Shown here piece by piece: positions 46,724 through 55,320 of a stretch of DNA of 64,000 bases. The translations under genes were made by a program, and so were the position numbers. The DNA lies in contig JBOFUP010000094.1 of NCBI GenBank assembly GCA_051652645.1, forward strand, positions 112,180 to 176,179. The letters are read 5' to 3'. Below the pieces are notes generated by a model. The model had not been told where the DNA came from. It did no database searches and was given only the letters and a program-made list of their open reading frames with translations. Every line of letters starts with the position of its first letter. The first letter of the stretch is position 1. Source of the DNA: UBA7332 sp051652645. GTDB lineage: Bacteria > Bacteroidota > Bacteroidia > Bacteroidales > UBA7332.

Positions 46724-47158
46724 ATGGGAAGCAATAAAAACAAAGAAAAACAGGAGTATGCCTTTATGCTCTTCATGAAAGGGACTCCTAGTAAGGAGAT
46801 TGCTGTTAAGGTAGGGGTATCTGCCAATACTGTAACGAGATGGACAAAGGATCTTGGATGGGATATAAAAAGGCAATCTAGTGCCATATCCAATGAGACG
46901 CTCGTCAATAAAGCCAGAATGAAGGTGTTAGATATATTAGACTCCGACACCCCTAATGCGGACGCGCTGGCCAAAGCAGTCAAGGGTCTCAAATCTCTAC
47001 AAAAGGATGAGACAATAGACGACTACGTAAATGTGTTTGCAAGCTTTGGTGACTGGCTTATTAGTCGTTCTGGTAGTGATAAATCGATAGATACCGCCTT
47101 CGTAAAAAAGGTAACAGAAGCTCAGGACAAATTCATAATGGAAAAGATAAATGGCTAA
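46724..47158 (+). CDS. Terminase small subunit-like protein
   Basis: 144 residues from the ATG at 46724, preceded by AGAAAGGT; an upstream in-frame TTG (46706) is less likely. The N-terminus has a helix-turn-helix, TPSKEIAVKVGVSANTVTRW (residues about 20-40), followed by helices as in phage DNA-packaging small subunits. Its end overlaps the large terminase start by 8 bp. It begins the plus-strand late operon. Confidence 0.8.
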   Translation: MGSNKNKEKQEYAFMLFMKGTPSKEIAVKVGVSANTVTRWTKDLGWDIKRQSSAISNETLVNKARMKVLDILDSDTPNADALAKAVKGLKSLQKDETIDDYVNVFASFGDWLISRSGSDKSIDTAFVKKVTEAQDKFIMEKING

Positions 47159-48656
47159 AATCTCAAAAGAAGCAAAGCGATTATGGGACGAGAGAGTAAG
47201 ACTCATCCAGTCGGCAGACTTCAGGGTGAATGATGATACGGATGATCAATCCGCAAGAATTGAACGAGGAAAGAAAGATTACGCCTTCTTTGCTCGCGAA
47301 TATTTCCCACACCACTGCAAGAAGGAGTCTGCTAAATTCCACATAGACGCTGCTAATCACCTAAAAAAAAATAAGAATGCATTCGCCCTATTCGAATGGA
47401 TGAGAGGTGCGGCCAAATCAACGCACCTCTCCTTGATCGTGCCTATATGGTTAATGATCCAAGATGACGCTAGTATTAATAATATGATATTGGTATCCAA
47501 GAGCGAAAAAGCTGCCATTAAACTACTCTCGGATCTTCAGGCAGAATTGGAGAATAATTCTCTTTTGATCCGCGATTTTGGACAAATGGTCTCACAGGGA
47601 TCTTGGACAGAGGGAGAATTTATTACTACGCCTGGCACATACTTTAAGGCGCTAGGGCGAGGACAATCACCAAGGGGGATTAAGAATAGAGGTAATAGGC
47701 CTGATTATGTTATTATTGATGATATCGATGATGATGAACTATCGCGTAACCCTAGGCGAGTCAAACAGGCTTTCGAATGGGTTATGACAGCTCTATATGG
47801 AGCTATGGATGCTGGTCGTGGTAGATTCGTGTTGGTTGGCAATAGAATAAGCCAATGCTCTGTATTGGCCGAATTCGCCAAAGCGACAGAGGTTCACCAT
47901 GTAACAGTTAATATCCTTGACAAGCACGGCAATCCTTCATGGAAGGAAAATCATACAATCGAGGAGATCAATCTCATAAGAAGCAGGATAGGAGAGAGAA
48001 AATTCATGAAGGAATTTATGAATGCGCCAATTATAGAGGGTACTATTTTTGATGAGAAGTACTTCAAATGGGGCAAGATGTTAAAACCAGAAGAGTACTC
48101 CTGCCTAATAAGCTACACCGACCCGTCATTTAAGTCGACATCAAAAAATGACTACAAGGCGACCATACTCCTAGGCAAGACTAAGTGTGGGTATTTCCAT
48201 GTCATCAAAGCGTACGTAGACCAAACAACCGTGTCCGAAATGGTAAGATGGCATTACTGTATCAGAGAGCAGGTAGGTGATGCCAGGCGTGTTAAGTTCT
48301 ATATGGAATCAAACTTCATGCAAGACCTATTACTGGATGAATTCAGGAAAGAAGGCGAGCAAAGAGGTGACCACATACCAATTGTTGGGGATAAGAGAAA
48401 GAAAATAGATAAAGGGGCTAGGATTGAAGCCTTGCAGCCTCACTTCGAACGCGGACTAATTATATTCAATGAGACTGAGAGATCAGACTTAGGAATGAGA
48501 ACACTAATAGAACAACTAGTTGGATTCGAAAAGGGTGGAAAGATGCACGATGATGGACCTGATGCACTAGAAGGAGCAATAGAACTTGCTAGCAAGAGAG
48601 CAAGAAAGTCAAAAACAACCTATCTCGCAGGAGGAAGAAGCTTCTCTTGCCGATAA
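47151..48656 (+). CDS. Terminase large subunit
   Basis: 501 residues. ATPase: FEWMRGAAKSTHLSL near residue 82 is a variant Walker A and YVIIDDIDDDE near 186 the Walker B. The C-terminal RNase H-fold nuclease is marked by SYTDPSFKS (first Asp) near residue 323 and a late DDGPDALEGAIE near 468. It packages DNA into proheads. The next gene starts 15 bp after its stop. Confidence 0.92.
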   Translation: MAKISKEAKRLWDERVRLIQSADFRVNDDTDDQSARIERGKKDYAFFAREYFPHHCKKESAKFHIDAANHLKKNKNAFALFEWMRGAAKSTHLSLIVPIWLMIQDDASINNMILVSKSEKAAIKLLSDLQAELENNSLLIRDFGQMVSQGSWTEGEFITTPGTYFKALGRGQSPRGIKNRGNRPDYVIIDDIDDDELSRNPRRVKQAFEWVMTALYGAMDAGRGRFVLVGNRISQCSVLAEFAKATEVHHVTVNILDKHGNPSWKENHTIEEINLIRSRIGERKFMKEFMNAPIIEGTIFDEKYFKWGKMLKPEEYSCLISYTDPSFKSTSKNDYKATILLGKTKCGYFHVIKAYVDQTTVSEMVRWHYCIREQVGDARRVKFYMESNFMQDLLLDEFRKEGEQRGDHIPIVGDKRKKIDKGARIEALQPHFERGLIIFNETERSDLGMRTLIEQLVGFEKGGKMHDDGPDALEGAIELASKRARKSKTTYLAGGRSFSCR

Positions 48657-48670
48657 TAAAACCAATAATC

Positions 48671-49081
48671 ATGTATATAACCATCGATGAGCTGAACACT
48701 GTTGCTGAGAGCTACCAGATATACCAGATGGCCAATCAGGACGAAGCAATAATTCAGACCTGCATAAATGCAGCCATTAAGCGTGTAGCTGGATACTTAG
48801 GCACCAACTATGACGTTGAAAAGATATTCACGGTAGAGGGAGATCAAAGGGATCCTGACATATTGGAGATTACTAAAAGTGTAGCCTTATGGAACCTTTG
48901 CCAGAGGTGTAATATAGACATCCTGTACGACAAGATACGGGAGATATACGATAGAAATATTAAGTACCTGGAAGGGTTGGCTCAGGGTAAGATATACTCA
49001 GACCTCCCTAAAAGAGAGATAGACGGAAAACCTGCGACAAGCATTCGATGTGGGTCGCGCAATAAATTCAAATACGAATAA
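48671..49081 (+). CDS. Mu gp36-like protein (DUF1320)
   Basis: 136 residues from the ATG at 48671 (MYITIDELNTVAESYQ); an upstream TTG start at 48647 would overlap the terminase. Helical, with NAAIKRVAGYLGTNYD and ITKSVALWNLCQRC, typical of DUF1320 proteins, which in Mu-like phages lie among head genes and act as head-tail connection proteins. Two bp separate it from the portal gene. Confidence 0.8.
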   Translation: MYITIDELNTVAESYQIYQMANQDEAIIQTCINAAIKRVAGYLGTNYDVEKIFTVEGDQRDPDILEITKSVALWNLCQRCNIDILYDKIREIYDRNIKYLEGLAQGKIYSDLPKREIDGKPATSIRCGSRNKFKYE

Positions 49082-49083
49082 GT

Positions 49084-50262
49084 ATGGCAGAAAAGAAGTT
49101 AATCAAACGAAATACCCAAGCCTCAAGAGAACCTCTCAAGAGACTATTGTCAATGAAGAGCATGTCTATAATGAGAAAAGATATGGCAACCTGGAAGGCT
49201 GCTCTTCAACAAGCAACCAATACTGACAACCCCAAACAGCTCAAGCTGATCCATCACTACAATGATGTAATGGACGATCTATTAATGGACTCACAGATGG
49301 ACAATAGGTTCCAGATGACCAAGGGTAGTGATTTCGAGTTACTAGACAAAAGCAAAAAGGTTAACGAAGAAGCAACAGAGCTTCTCAAGCAAGCAGTATG
49401 GTTACCTGAATTGATAGGACACATCCTTGACTCAATCAATTATGGCCACTCATTGGTCGACTTCTCACTCCTGCATAATGGTCAGCTCAAGGTAGATCTT
49501 ATACCAAGGGAGAATGTGATCCAACGCAAAGGGTTGCTATTATACAATTCTAGCGATGACAAAGGACTCTTGTATAGGAATGAGAAGGAGTATGGAACTT
49601 GGTGGCTGGAGTTCGGCAAGGAGGACGATCTGGGCAAATTGAGAAAGGCGGTGCCTGTTGCCATGTTTAAAAAATTCGCACAGTCTTGTTGGGCGGAATT
49701 ATGCGAGATATACGGTATCCCACCAAGATACCTCAAGACAGATACTCGCGATCCTGATATGATGAATGCTGCTCAATCCATGATGAGGGATATGGGTAGT
49801 GCAGCATGGTGGATCATAGATAATGAAGAGGAACTACAATTTGCAAATTCAGTTGGTGGCAATGGCGATATATATAACAACTTTATAGGTCACTGCAATT
49901 CTGAGTTGTCTCTTTTTGCCTCTGGAGCTATCCTTGGGCAAGACACAAAGAATGGTAATAGATCTAAAGAAGAGGTCTCATTCAAGCAACTCAAAGAGCG
50001 AGTAAAATCTGATAAGAAGTATGTAGAGGATTATATGAACTCTACCGTTATGCCAGCCTTATACCGCATAGGCCTTATTCAAGAGGGGCTGATATTTAAG
50101 TTTAATCAAGAGGAAGATCTTGAAGCTCTATGGAAGATGGTCACAGAGGCGTCTCAACATTACGAGGTTGACCCTAAGTGGATATCTGAAAAATTTGGGA
50201 TCAAGATCTTAGGCAAAAGGAGCTCTACGGCCAATCTGAGTGTGGAAAGTTTTTTCGAATAA
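49084..50262 (+). CDS. Portal protein (DUF935, Mu gp29-like)
   Basis: 392 residues. Typical DUF935 content: HHYNDVMDDLLMDSQMDNRF near residue 57, a motif around SINYGHSLVDFSL near 117, FAQSCWAELCEIYGIPPRYL near 198 and FASGAILGQDTKNGNRSKEE near 279. The portal forms the ring through which DNA enters the head. Just after its stop is a perfect hairpin (50262-50287). Confidence 0.9.
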   Translation: MAEKKLIKRNTQASREPLKRLLSMKSMSIMRKDMATWKAALQQATNTDNPKQLKLIHHYNDVMDDLLMDSQMDNRFQMTKGSDFELLDKSKKVNEEATELLKQAVWLPELIGHILDSINYGHSLVDFSLLHNGQLKVDLIPRENVIQRKGLLLYNSSDDKGLLYRNEKEYGTWWLEFGKEDDLGKLRKAVPVAMFKKFAQSCWAELCEIYGIPPRYLKTDTRDPDMMNAAQSMMRDMGSAAWWIIDNEEELQFANSVGGNGDIYNNFIGHCNSELSLFASGAILGQDTKNGNRSKEEVSFKQLKERVKSDKKYVEDYMNSTVMPALYRIGLIQEGLIFKFNQEEDLEALWKMVTEASQHYEVDPKWISEKFGIKILGKRSSTANLSVESFFE

Positions 50263-50287
50263 GCCCTGCGAACTACTTCGTAGGGCT
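50262..50287 (+). repeat. Hairpin between portal and gpF genes
   Basis: AGCCCTGCGAA (50262-50272) pairs with TTCGTAGGGCT (50277-50287) over a 4-nt loop, with one G.T pair. It begins on the last base of the portal stop and lies where the gpF ribosome site or start should be. No U-run follows, so termination is unlikely. Confidence 0.65.
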
Positions 50288-50306
50288 ACACCAAGCAGTA
50301 GGCTCC

Positions 50307-51530
50307 TTGTATGAATCGTCACAAACTGAACTGTCCAGTAAAAGTGTAGGTGAATTCTCATTCGATGAGAAGATATTCAACAAGGCGATTAAAAAGATAT
50401 ATGAAGATAAAGGCTATTCAGAAAAAGCCCTCTCTAGCAATGAAGGGCTCAATATGATCCAAGAGACCTACGAGATCTTATCATCTAACGTAACTCTAGA
50501 CAAGAGGACTCCAATAGCAGCAAGAGAGCTTATCAATCATAATCTATGGCGATTCTCTGGCTTTAAGACTGATGTTCAGCTACGGGAAGTGGCGGGTAAA
50601 CTCTACAACGAAAGTGGAGCTTTGAGAAGCTTTAGCGACTTCTCAAAAGATGTAAGACAGATACATCACAACTATAACATAAGCTACCTAAGGGCTGAAT
50701 ACGACCATGTGGCTCGCTCGATTGAGATGTTTGACAAATGGAATAGCATCGAAGAGGGGGATATCCTACAATATAGAACTATGGGGGATAGCAAGGTTAG
50801 GGATGAGCATAAAGAACTCGAGGAGGTAACTCTGCCTAAAGGTGATCCTTTTTGGGATATGTACTATCCTCCTAATGGCTGGAACTGTCGCTGCACTGCA
50901 AAGGTGGTCCGTAAGGGTAAGTATGCATTAAGTGATTCAAAGAAGGCTATTGCAATTGGTAACGAGGCAACCAAGCTTCCAAAGCAACAAATATTCAGAA
51001 CTAATCCTGGTAATACTCTTAAGCTTATGCCAGACAAACACCCATATTTCCCTAAGGGGTGTGGAGATTGCGATGAGAGCAAAGTTGATCTTCGTTATGA
51101 CCCTAAAGATCCCAAATGCAGATCTTGCAGGATAATAAACTCACTATGGCGCAGTCCTGAAAATGTAAAGAAGATTAGAAAAGAGACTCTAACTAAAGCT
51201 AAAGAGACACTAAAGGGAAGATCTTTTAAACACAAAGATATACCTAGTGAAATCGTGATCACAAAGAAAGGGATTGAAGAGATGATTAATCAGCCACATA
51301 AATTCTATTATGCGAAAATGAAGGCTATGCCTGAATTGATAGATATCATTAAGAATGGGGAAATCTCTAGAACAGACCCAGATGCAAAAAGCAATCCGAT
51401 GATAAAACAATATCATTATATAGAGATTGAAATTGCTCAAGGGCTAAAGAGTTACGCAGTGGTAAGAGAGCTCATAAGTGGCGAATGCCTATTGTACTCT
51501 ATAGTACAAAAAATAAAAGCGAAAAAATAA
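50307..51530 (+). CDS. Mu gpF-like head morphogenesis protein with C-terminal extra domain
   Basis: At least 407 residues. The Mu F signature is QYRTMGDSKVRDEHKELEEV and YPPNGWNCRCTAKVVR near residues 150-200. Residues about 300-407 form a separate module (IPSEIVITKKGIEEMINQPH, then VVRELISGECLLYSIVQKIK) resembling the nuclease/toxin-like PBECR domains often attached to gpF. The start is unclear: TTG at 50307 is given, but the frame is open from 50190 without an ATG and encodes SPANYFVGLHQAVGSLY just upstream, which looks like the conserved start of this family. Confidence 0.82.
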   Translation: MYESSQTELSSKSVGEFSFDEKIFNKAIKKIYEDKGYSEKALSSNEGLNMIQETYEILSSNVTLDKRTPIAARELINHNLWRFSGFKTDVQLREVAGKLYNESGALRSFSDFSKDVRQIHHNYNISYLRAEYDHVARSIEMFDKWNSIEEGDILQYRTMGDSKVRDEHKELEEVTLPKGDPFWDMYYPPNGWNCRCTAKVVRKGKYALSDSKKAIAIGNEATKLPKQQIFRTNPGNTLKLMPDKHPYFPKGCGDCDESKVDLRYDPKDPKCRSCRIINSLWRSPENVKKIRKETLTKAKETLKGRSFKHKDIPSEIVITKKGIEEMINQPHKFYYAKMKAMPELIDIIKNGEISRTDPDAKSNPMIKQYHYIEIEIAQGLKSYAVVRELISGECLLYSIVQKIKAKK

Positions 51531-51584
51531 GCCTTGAGATTCGGGATATACAGTCGCCGCACAGACTCTTATTTCTTCGCTTTT
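51515..51584 (+). terminator. Terminator-like inverted repeat after gpF
   Basis: Arms 51515-51531 and 51568-51584 (17 bp, one mismatch; left arm starts AAAAGCGAA) enclose a 36-nt loop and end in TTTT. The left arm covers the last gpF codons. Confidence 0.6.
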
Positions 51585-51623
51585 ACTCTGCAAATATAAC
51601 ACATTAACTAATAACTTAGTTCT

Positions 51624-52181
51624 ATGGAGCTTAATAATTTACACAAGCTTGTCCTCAAGGATATTAAACATGAGCTGGAGGATGAATTCGATTTAAACTT
51701 TCGAAGGCAGGCATTCTTTGATCGCCCCTGGAAGAGTAGAAGTCCAGATCTTAGGACTGGTGGTGCTCTTTTAGTTGACTCTGGCGCACTCAGAAGGAGT
51801 CTCCAAAGCAGCATTAACGGAAACTCTATAGTATTCTCCTCAGATAAAGAGTATGCCAATATTCATAACGAAGGAGGAGAGATTACCGTAACGGAGAAGA
51901 TGAGGCGCTACTTCTGGGCAAGGTATATGGCTATATCACCCTCAGTACTAAAAACAAACAAAGGAGCACTTCGTAGCGGCAAGGCTAATACGACAAGGAG
52001 TGACAAGGCTAATTTCTATAAGGCTATGGCTCTGAAAAAAAGTGGTGATAAAATAAAGATTCCTCAGAGGCAGTTCATCGGAGAGCACGCCAATATCGAC
52101 AAGTCTGTAGAAGAGATAGCCCACAATAGACTCAAGGAGCTTATTGATAATTTACACTTAGATATATCAAAAAAAATATGA
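51624..52181 (+). CDS. Mu gpG-like virion morphogenesis protein
   Basis: 185 residues. It has the gpG/tail-completion arrangement: FDRPWKSRSPDLRTGGALLV near residue 32, a central YANIHNEGGEITVTEKMRRY near 75, and IPQRQFIGEHANIDKSVEE near 150, where 'P.R.FIG' is a hallmark. It functions in joining head and tail. Its stop overlaps the next start (ATGA). Confidence 0.85.
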   Translation: MELNNLHKLVLKDIKHELEDEFDLNFRRQAFFDRPWKSRSPDLRTGGALLVDSGALRRSLQSSINGNSIVFSSDKEYANIHNEGGEITVTEKMRRYFWARYMAISPSVLKTNKGALRSGKANTTRSDKANFYKAMALKKSGDKIKIPQRQFIGEHANIDKSVEEIAHNRLKELIDNLHLDISKKI

Positions 52182-52579
52182 TTAAAGAGATACTACTTAA
52201 TGCGATCAAATTACTGAACGACTCTAATGAGTTCAAATACGTAGCTAAGGATTGGGGGCAGCTAGAGATGAGTAATGCTCCAATTCAATACCCCTGCGCC
52301 CTAGCAGATCTAACTCAGATTGAATGTACAACTGATACGAAGTCTAGTGAAAAGATGAGCTTTACTTTAACCCTTAAGTTGGCTGATCACTCAAGTGCTA
52401 TATCAACTATGAGAGGAGACATCTCTACCTCTCTTGATTATCTTGATACAATAGAGAGGGTAATATGCCTTCTAAGGGATAATGGTTATCAATTTGTACG
52501 AGCCTATAACAATCCCGAAATAGGCAATATAGCTAGTCACACTATTATATTCCGTAAGGGCGTTAGAATTCAGTTATAA
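52178..52579 (+). CDS. Putative head-tail completion/tail terminator protein
   Basis: 133 residues, no signal or membrane segment. It starts in an ATGA overlap with the gpG-like gene and ends the plus-strand late operon. The size, alternating helix/strand pattern and position fit a Mu gp37-like tail terminator, but no motif settles it. Confidence 0.65.
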   Translation: MIKEILLNAIKLLNDSNEFKYVAKDWGQLEMSNAPIQYPCALADLTQIECTTDTKSSEKMSFTLTLKLADHSSAISTMRGDISTSLDYLDTIERVICLLRDNGYQFVRAYNNPEIGNIASHTIIFRKGVRIQL

Positions 52580-52583
52580 CAAC

Positions 52584-52621
52584 AATAAAGAGGGAGCTAA
52601 TTATCTAGCTCCCTCTTTATT
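52584..52621. terminator. Terminator between convergent phage operons
   Basis: Perfect inverted repeat AATAAAGAGGGAGCTA (52584-52599) / TAGCTCCCTCTTTATT (52606-52621) with a 6-nt loop, followed by GTTT. It starts 5 bp after the last plus-strand gene and touches the stop of the minus-strand small gene, so it can serve both directions. Confidence 0.9.
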
Positions 52622-52817
52622 GTTTGATCTCTCTAATCTCTTTCGGCAGTACCTGGCGTATATACTTCAGGTAAGTGTGATAACAGCATGGGTATAGTGG
52701 ATATACATATCGCCTCCATATCTCTTTATAACATCTATCTCGCCTACCTGGCTCGTAATACTGTTGCGTAATATCGCATACTTTCTTGATTCGGAGTAGT
52801 GTGTTCATGTGTGCCAT
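52617..52817 (-). CDS. Small basic phage protein
   Basis: 66 residues from the ATG at 52817, preceded by AATAAAGGTGA, a good ribosome site; an upstream TTG at 52844 is less likely. Rich in Arg, Lys, Tyr and Cys (RRDRCYKEIWRRYVYPLYPC). Last gene on the early strand. Function unknown. Confidence 0.6.
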   Translation of the reverse strand: MAHMNTLLRIKKVCDITQQYYEPGRRDRCYKEIWRRYVYPLYPCCYHTYLKYIRQVLPKEIREIKQ

Positions 52818-52870
52818 ATATTCACCTTTATTGTTCTTATGCAAAATTAACCCAAATAGACGTTACACAA

Positions 52871-52905
52871 CAGAGGCGACCGAATTAATTCTTCGGTCGC
52901 CTCTG
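52871..52905. terminator. Strong hairpin downstream of the early operon
   Basis: CAGAGGCGACCGAA (52871-52884) pairs perfectly with TTCGGTCGCCTCTG (52892-52905), followed by TTTTTATT on the plus strand. It separates the DUF4494 gene from the small basic gene. Confidence 0.85.
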
Positions 52906-52920
52906 TTTTTATTCAGATGA

Positions 52921-53346
52921 TCAATTACTTTGAATGAAGTCTCTTATTGGAACTTCAGCAACAGACACTATTGCGTAATCAGCTAAGGTCTCCTTCATTC
53001 CTTTACGCAGTCCAGCAATAGCTCTTTCAATATCATTAGCCTTCACTAGCATTGGTACAACAGTTTGCTTCTCTCGCCCATCTCTTTCGTTCAAGGTTAC
53101 AAAAGCAACCCTGCACTTAAACCAACGATCGGCATCATCATCCAAGAATACCTCAGCTGCCCTTGATTGCTTTACTCCTTTAAGCGTAAGGGATTCGCCT
53201 GCTAGAGGTGCTAACTCCTCTATGATGCGTTGCTCAGCTTCAGTGAAAGACATTGCATTTACTAGATACAACTCAGAAGTTTTCCTTGTCGTGCCGCATT
53301 CGTATTCCTTGAAATATTGCACAGTACATTCATATAAATTACCCAT
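52921..53346 (-). CDS. DUF4494 family phage/mobile-element protein
   Basis: 141 residues starting MGNLYECTVQYFKEYECG, with LYLVNAMSFTEAEQRIIEEL and WFKCRVAFVTLNERDGREK, the layout I associate with DUF4494, a family common in Bacteroidales phages and mobile elements. No enzymatic motif. Its role in the early operon is unknown. Confidence 0.75.
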   Translation of the reverse strand: MGNLYECTVQYFKEYECGTTRKTSELYLVNAMSFTEAEQRIIEELAPLAGESLTLKGVKQSRAAEVFLDDDADRWFKCRVAFVTLNERDGREKQTVVPMLVKANDIERAIAGLRKGMKETLADYAIVSVAEVPIRDFIQSN

Positions 53347-53366
53347 ATATCCTAATGTTTTTTTGT

Positions 53367-53639
53367 TTAAAACTCTTCTCTTTGTGAATCAAAGAAGAAG
53401 TCACTTTCTACAGCCTCAATGTTATTAATCACACAAGAGACCTCCTCCCATAGCAGGGGATCATTCAGCCTCTCTAATATCCAATTTGTCTTTGATTTCA
53501 CAAACTCATTTACTGATACCTTATCTGTGTCAATTAGCATAAGTCCAGACATCTCTTTCTTCATCATGGACCCCGTGATTGATTCTTTTGCTTGAAAGAG
53601 CAATTCAACCATATATAGTTGACCTTTCTGTAGCTCCAT
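53367..53639 (-). CDS. Hypothetical early phage protein
   Basis: 90 residues, acidic, no membrane segment (MELQKGQLYMVELLFQA at the start). Its start overlaps the stop of the DUF3164 gene by one base (53639), so it belongs to the early operon. Not recognised. Confidence 0.6.
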   Translation of the reverse strand: MELQKGQLYMVELLFQAKESITGSMMKKEMSGLMLIDTDKVSVNEFVKSKTNWILERLNDPLLWEEVSCVINNIEAVESDFFFDSQREEF

Positions 53640-54283
53640 TATCTTATTGCACTAAGGGTTAATGGAAGGGCTACGCTGTTACCTTCGTGATCCATAAGCC
53701 TCACATCAATAAATCTACATGAGGGTTTAGGCTGATAAGCCTCCTTGATGATCTGTATTCCCTCGATGAAGTCCTTGTCTCCAGATCTTACAGCCATCTT
53801 CTCAAGCTCTAATACCTTACTAGCCTTGAGAGATCCCTTACGGTCTTTTGCCAATAGGCCCATTACAGTATCTACTAGTATCGCTGTATCCTCGTCCTTA
53901 GCAAGTGAGTTTAGGTACTCTTGAACCTTTTCGATTCCATTGTTTACCGTATCATCCCATCCCTCATTGGTGCGACTACCTAGCGTTATTGATGATCCGT
54001 TCTTGGCAGTGAACGTATCGCTACGCCTATCAGACTTGGTTAGGTACAACTCATCTTTGAGCTTGATCAAAGTTGCCGCCTCCTCTATTACCTCCTCTTT
54101 CACTCTCATCATCTCAGCTGACAGCTTCTGTAGCTTGATCAGATTGCTACTAACAAAGTTCTCAACGAGCGATTTGTAATCCTCCCTCTCCTGTAGCTTT
54201 CTCTGCCCCTCAGCCTTCTCTTGTAGAAGGATCTCTCTCTTTAGCTGTTCGCGTTCTTCTTTACTCAAATTCTCTAGTTTCAT
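53639..54283 (-). CDS. DUF3164 family protein
   Basis: 214 residues. A helical, charged N-terminal half (EEREQLKREILLQEKAEGQR) is followed by TFTAKNGSSITLGSRTNEGW and a C-terminal helical domain, as in DUF3164 proteins, which accompany transposase genes in the early region of Mu-like phages. Function is unknown. It overlaps the next upstream gene by 4 bp (54280-54283). Confidence 0.78.
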   Translation of the reverse strand: MKLENLSKEEREQLKREILLQEKAEGQRKLQEREDYKSLVENFVSSNLIKLQKLSAEMMRVKEEVIEEAATLIKLKDELYLTKSDRRSDTFTAKNGSSITLGSRTNEGWDDTVNNGIEKVQEYLNSLAKDEDTAILVDTVMGLLAKDRKGSLKASKVLELEKMAVRSGDKDFIEGIQIIKEAYQPKPSCRFIDVRLMDHEGNSVALPLTLSAIR

Positions 54284-54600
54284 TTTCTTTTTCTTGATTC
54301 GTTAATACTATCTTTATTTTTATCCCAATACTTCTTTCGATGCTGGGAAACTCTATCTCTTAACTTGCGTAGCTTCTCCTCGTGCTCATACTTTGCTTCC
54401 AAGCCAACATATATTGGATTAAAGTATCGCCACACGCTTTGAGCATTGATATATTCAGGGCTTGTCATGGTGTTATCAAAGCTTATCATTATATCGATCA
54501 CCTTATCCATGATTGGCTCTATACACTCCATCTCTTCTTTTGCTGTAGAGAAAAGCGCTTGCGACTTTCTTCTTTTGTACTCATTTATCAGATCATTCAT
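54280..54600 (-). CDS. Hypothetical early phage protein
   Basis: 106 residues, mostly helical, ending in a strongly basic tail (HRKKYWDKNKDSINESRKRK). ATGA-type overlaps at both ends (54280-54283 and 54597-54600) show it is translated with its neighbours. No family recognised. Confidence 0.62.
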   Translation of the reverse strand: MNDLINEYKRRKSQALFSTAKEEMECIEPIMDKVIDIMISFDNTMTSPEYINAQSVWRYFNPIYVGLEAKYEHEEKLRKLRDRVSQHRKKYWDKNKDSINESRKRK

Positions 54601-55049
54601 ACCTCTCTGTTTATTATGGCATTTTCTTTAAGAAATCTATTGTACACTGCTGTGAGTTGAGCTGTTGTAAGTTTACTAAAGTCCTCCTTCTCACAAGCTC
54701 TTGTGGCTACAGCTTTAGCATAGGCTACTTTGTTTTGCTCAAATCTATCTCCAGCCTTGAGAAGCTCACAGTTCTCTATCACCACAGCAATCACTCTTTT
54801 GCGCCATTTGTCTAACTCGCCATCCGAAGGGGGCAGCTTTCTCTTGGGTGATGATAGTTGATAGTTCTTTCTTATCCATGCACAGAGACTATTCATCTCT
54901 CGCTCGGTGAGCTCACTCTTTTTATACGTCCTCTCCTTGGTGTGACTCCAGATCAGACCCTGCATCATCAACTCGCCTTCCTCTCCCGCTTTGTATCCTG
55001 GTATCCTTGACACCAGAGCATACAGCTCTTTGTAGTTTCTCTTACTCAT
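54597..55049 (-). CDS. Early phage protein, possibly gp16-like
   Basis: 150 residues, basic and helical. LTEREMNSLCAWIRKNYQL and FSKLTTAQLTAVYNRFLKE suggest small helical DNA- or protein-binding modules; position fits the gp16/DUF1018 gene of Mu-like phages, but sequence similarity is not clear to me. Overlaps the upstream gene by 8 bp. Confidence 0.6.
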   Translation of the reverse strand: MSKRNYKELYALVSRIPGYKAGEEGELMMQGLIWSHTKERTYKKSELTEREMNSLCAWIRKNYQLSSPKRKLPPSDGELDKWRKRVIAVVIENCELLKAGDRFEQNKVAYAKAVATRACEKEDFSKLTTAQLTAVYNRFLKENAIINREV

Positions 55050-55305
55050 CGGGTTTTGTATTGATTTTGGGCTTCATTGAAAATCCTGGCAGCTCAACCC
55101 TGCCGCTCTCAGCCCACATGTTTACTTTATCGGCAAAGGTTCTGTATACGTATTCAACCTGCGCCTCGCTCATCTGACAATCCTCTGCTACCATCTTCCT
55201 CAGTAGTATCCACCCCTCTCTACGTATCTTGGGTGTTACCTGCTTGCCTTTGTTTCTTTTCCTGAATACTAGTAGCTCTTTTAAGTGTTTATCCTCTGAT
55301 TTCAT
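55042..55305 (-). CDS. Hypothetical small basic phage protein
   Basis: 87 residues, basic. The second half (VEYVYRTFADKVNMWAESGR, then VELPGF) recalls the start of an HU/IHF fold, but it is too short to be sure. Sits between the P-loop ATPase gene and the gp16-like candidate in the early operon. Confidence 0.6.
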   Translation of the reverse strand: MKSEDKHLKELLVFRKRNKGKQVTPKIRREGWILLRKMVAEDCQMSEAQVEYVYRTFADKVNMWAESGRVELPGFSMKPKINTKPDE

Positions 55306-55320
55306 TGTTTTGTTTTTTGT

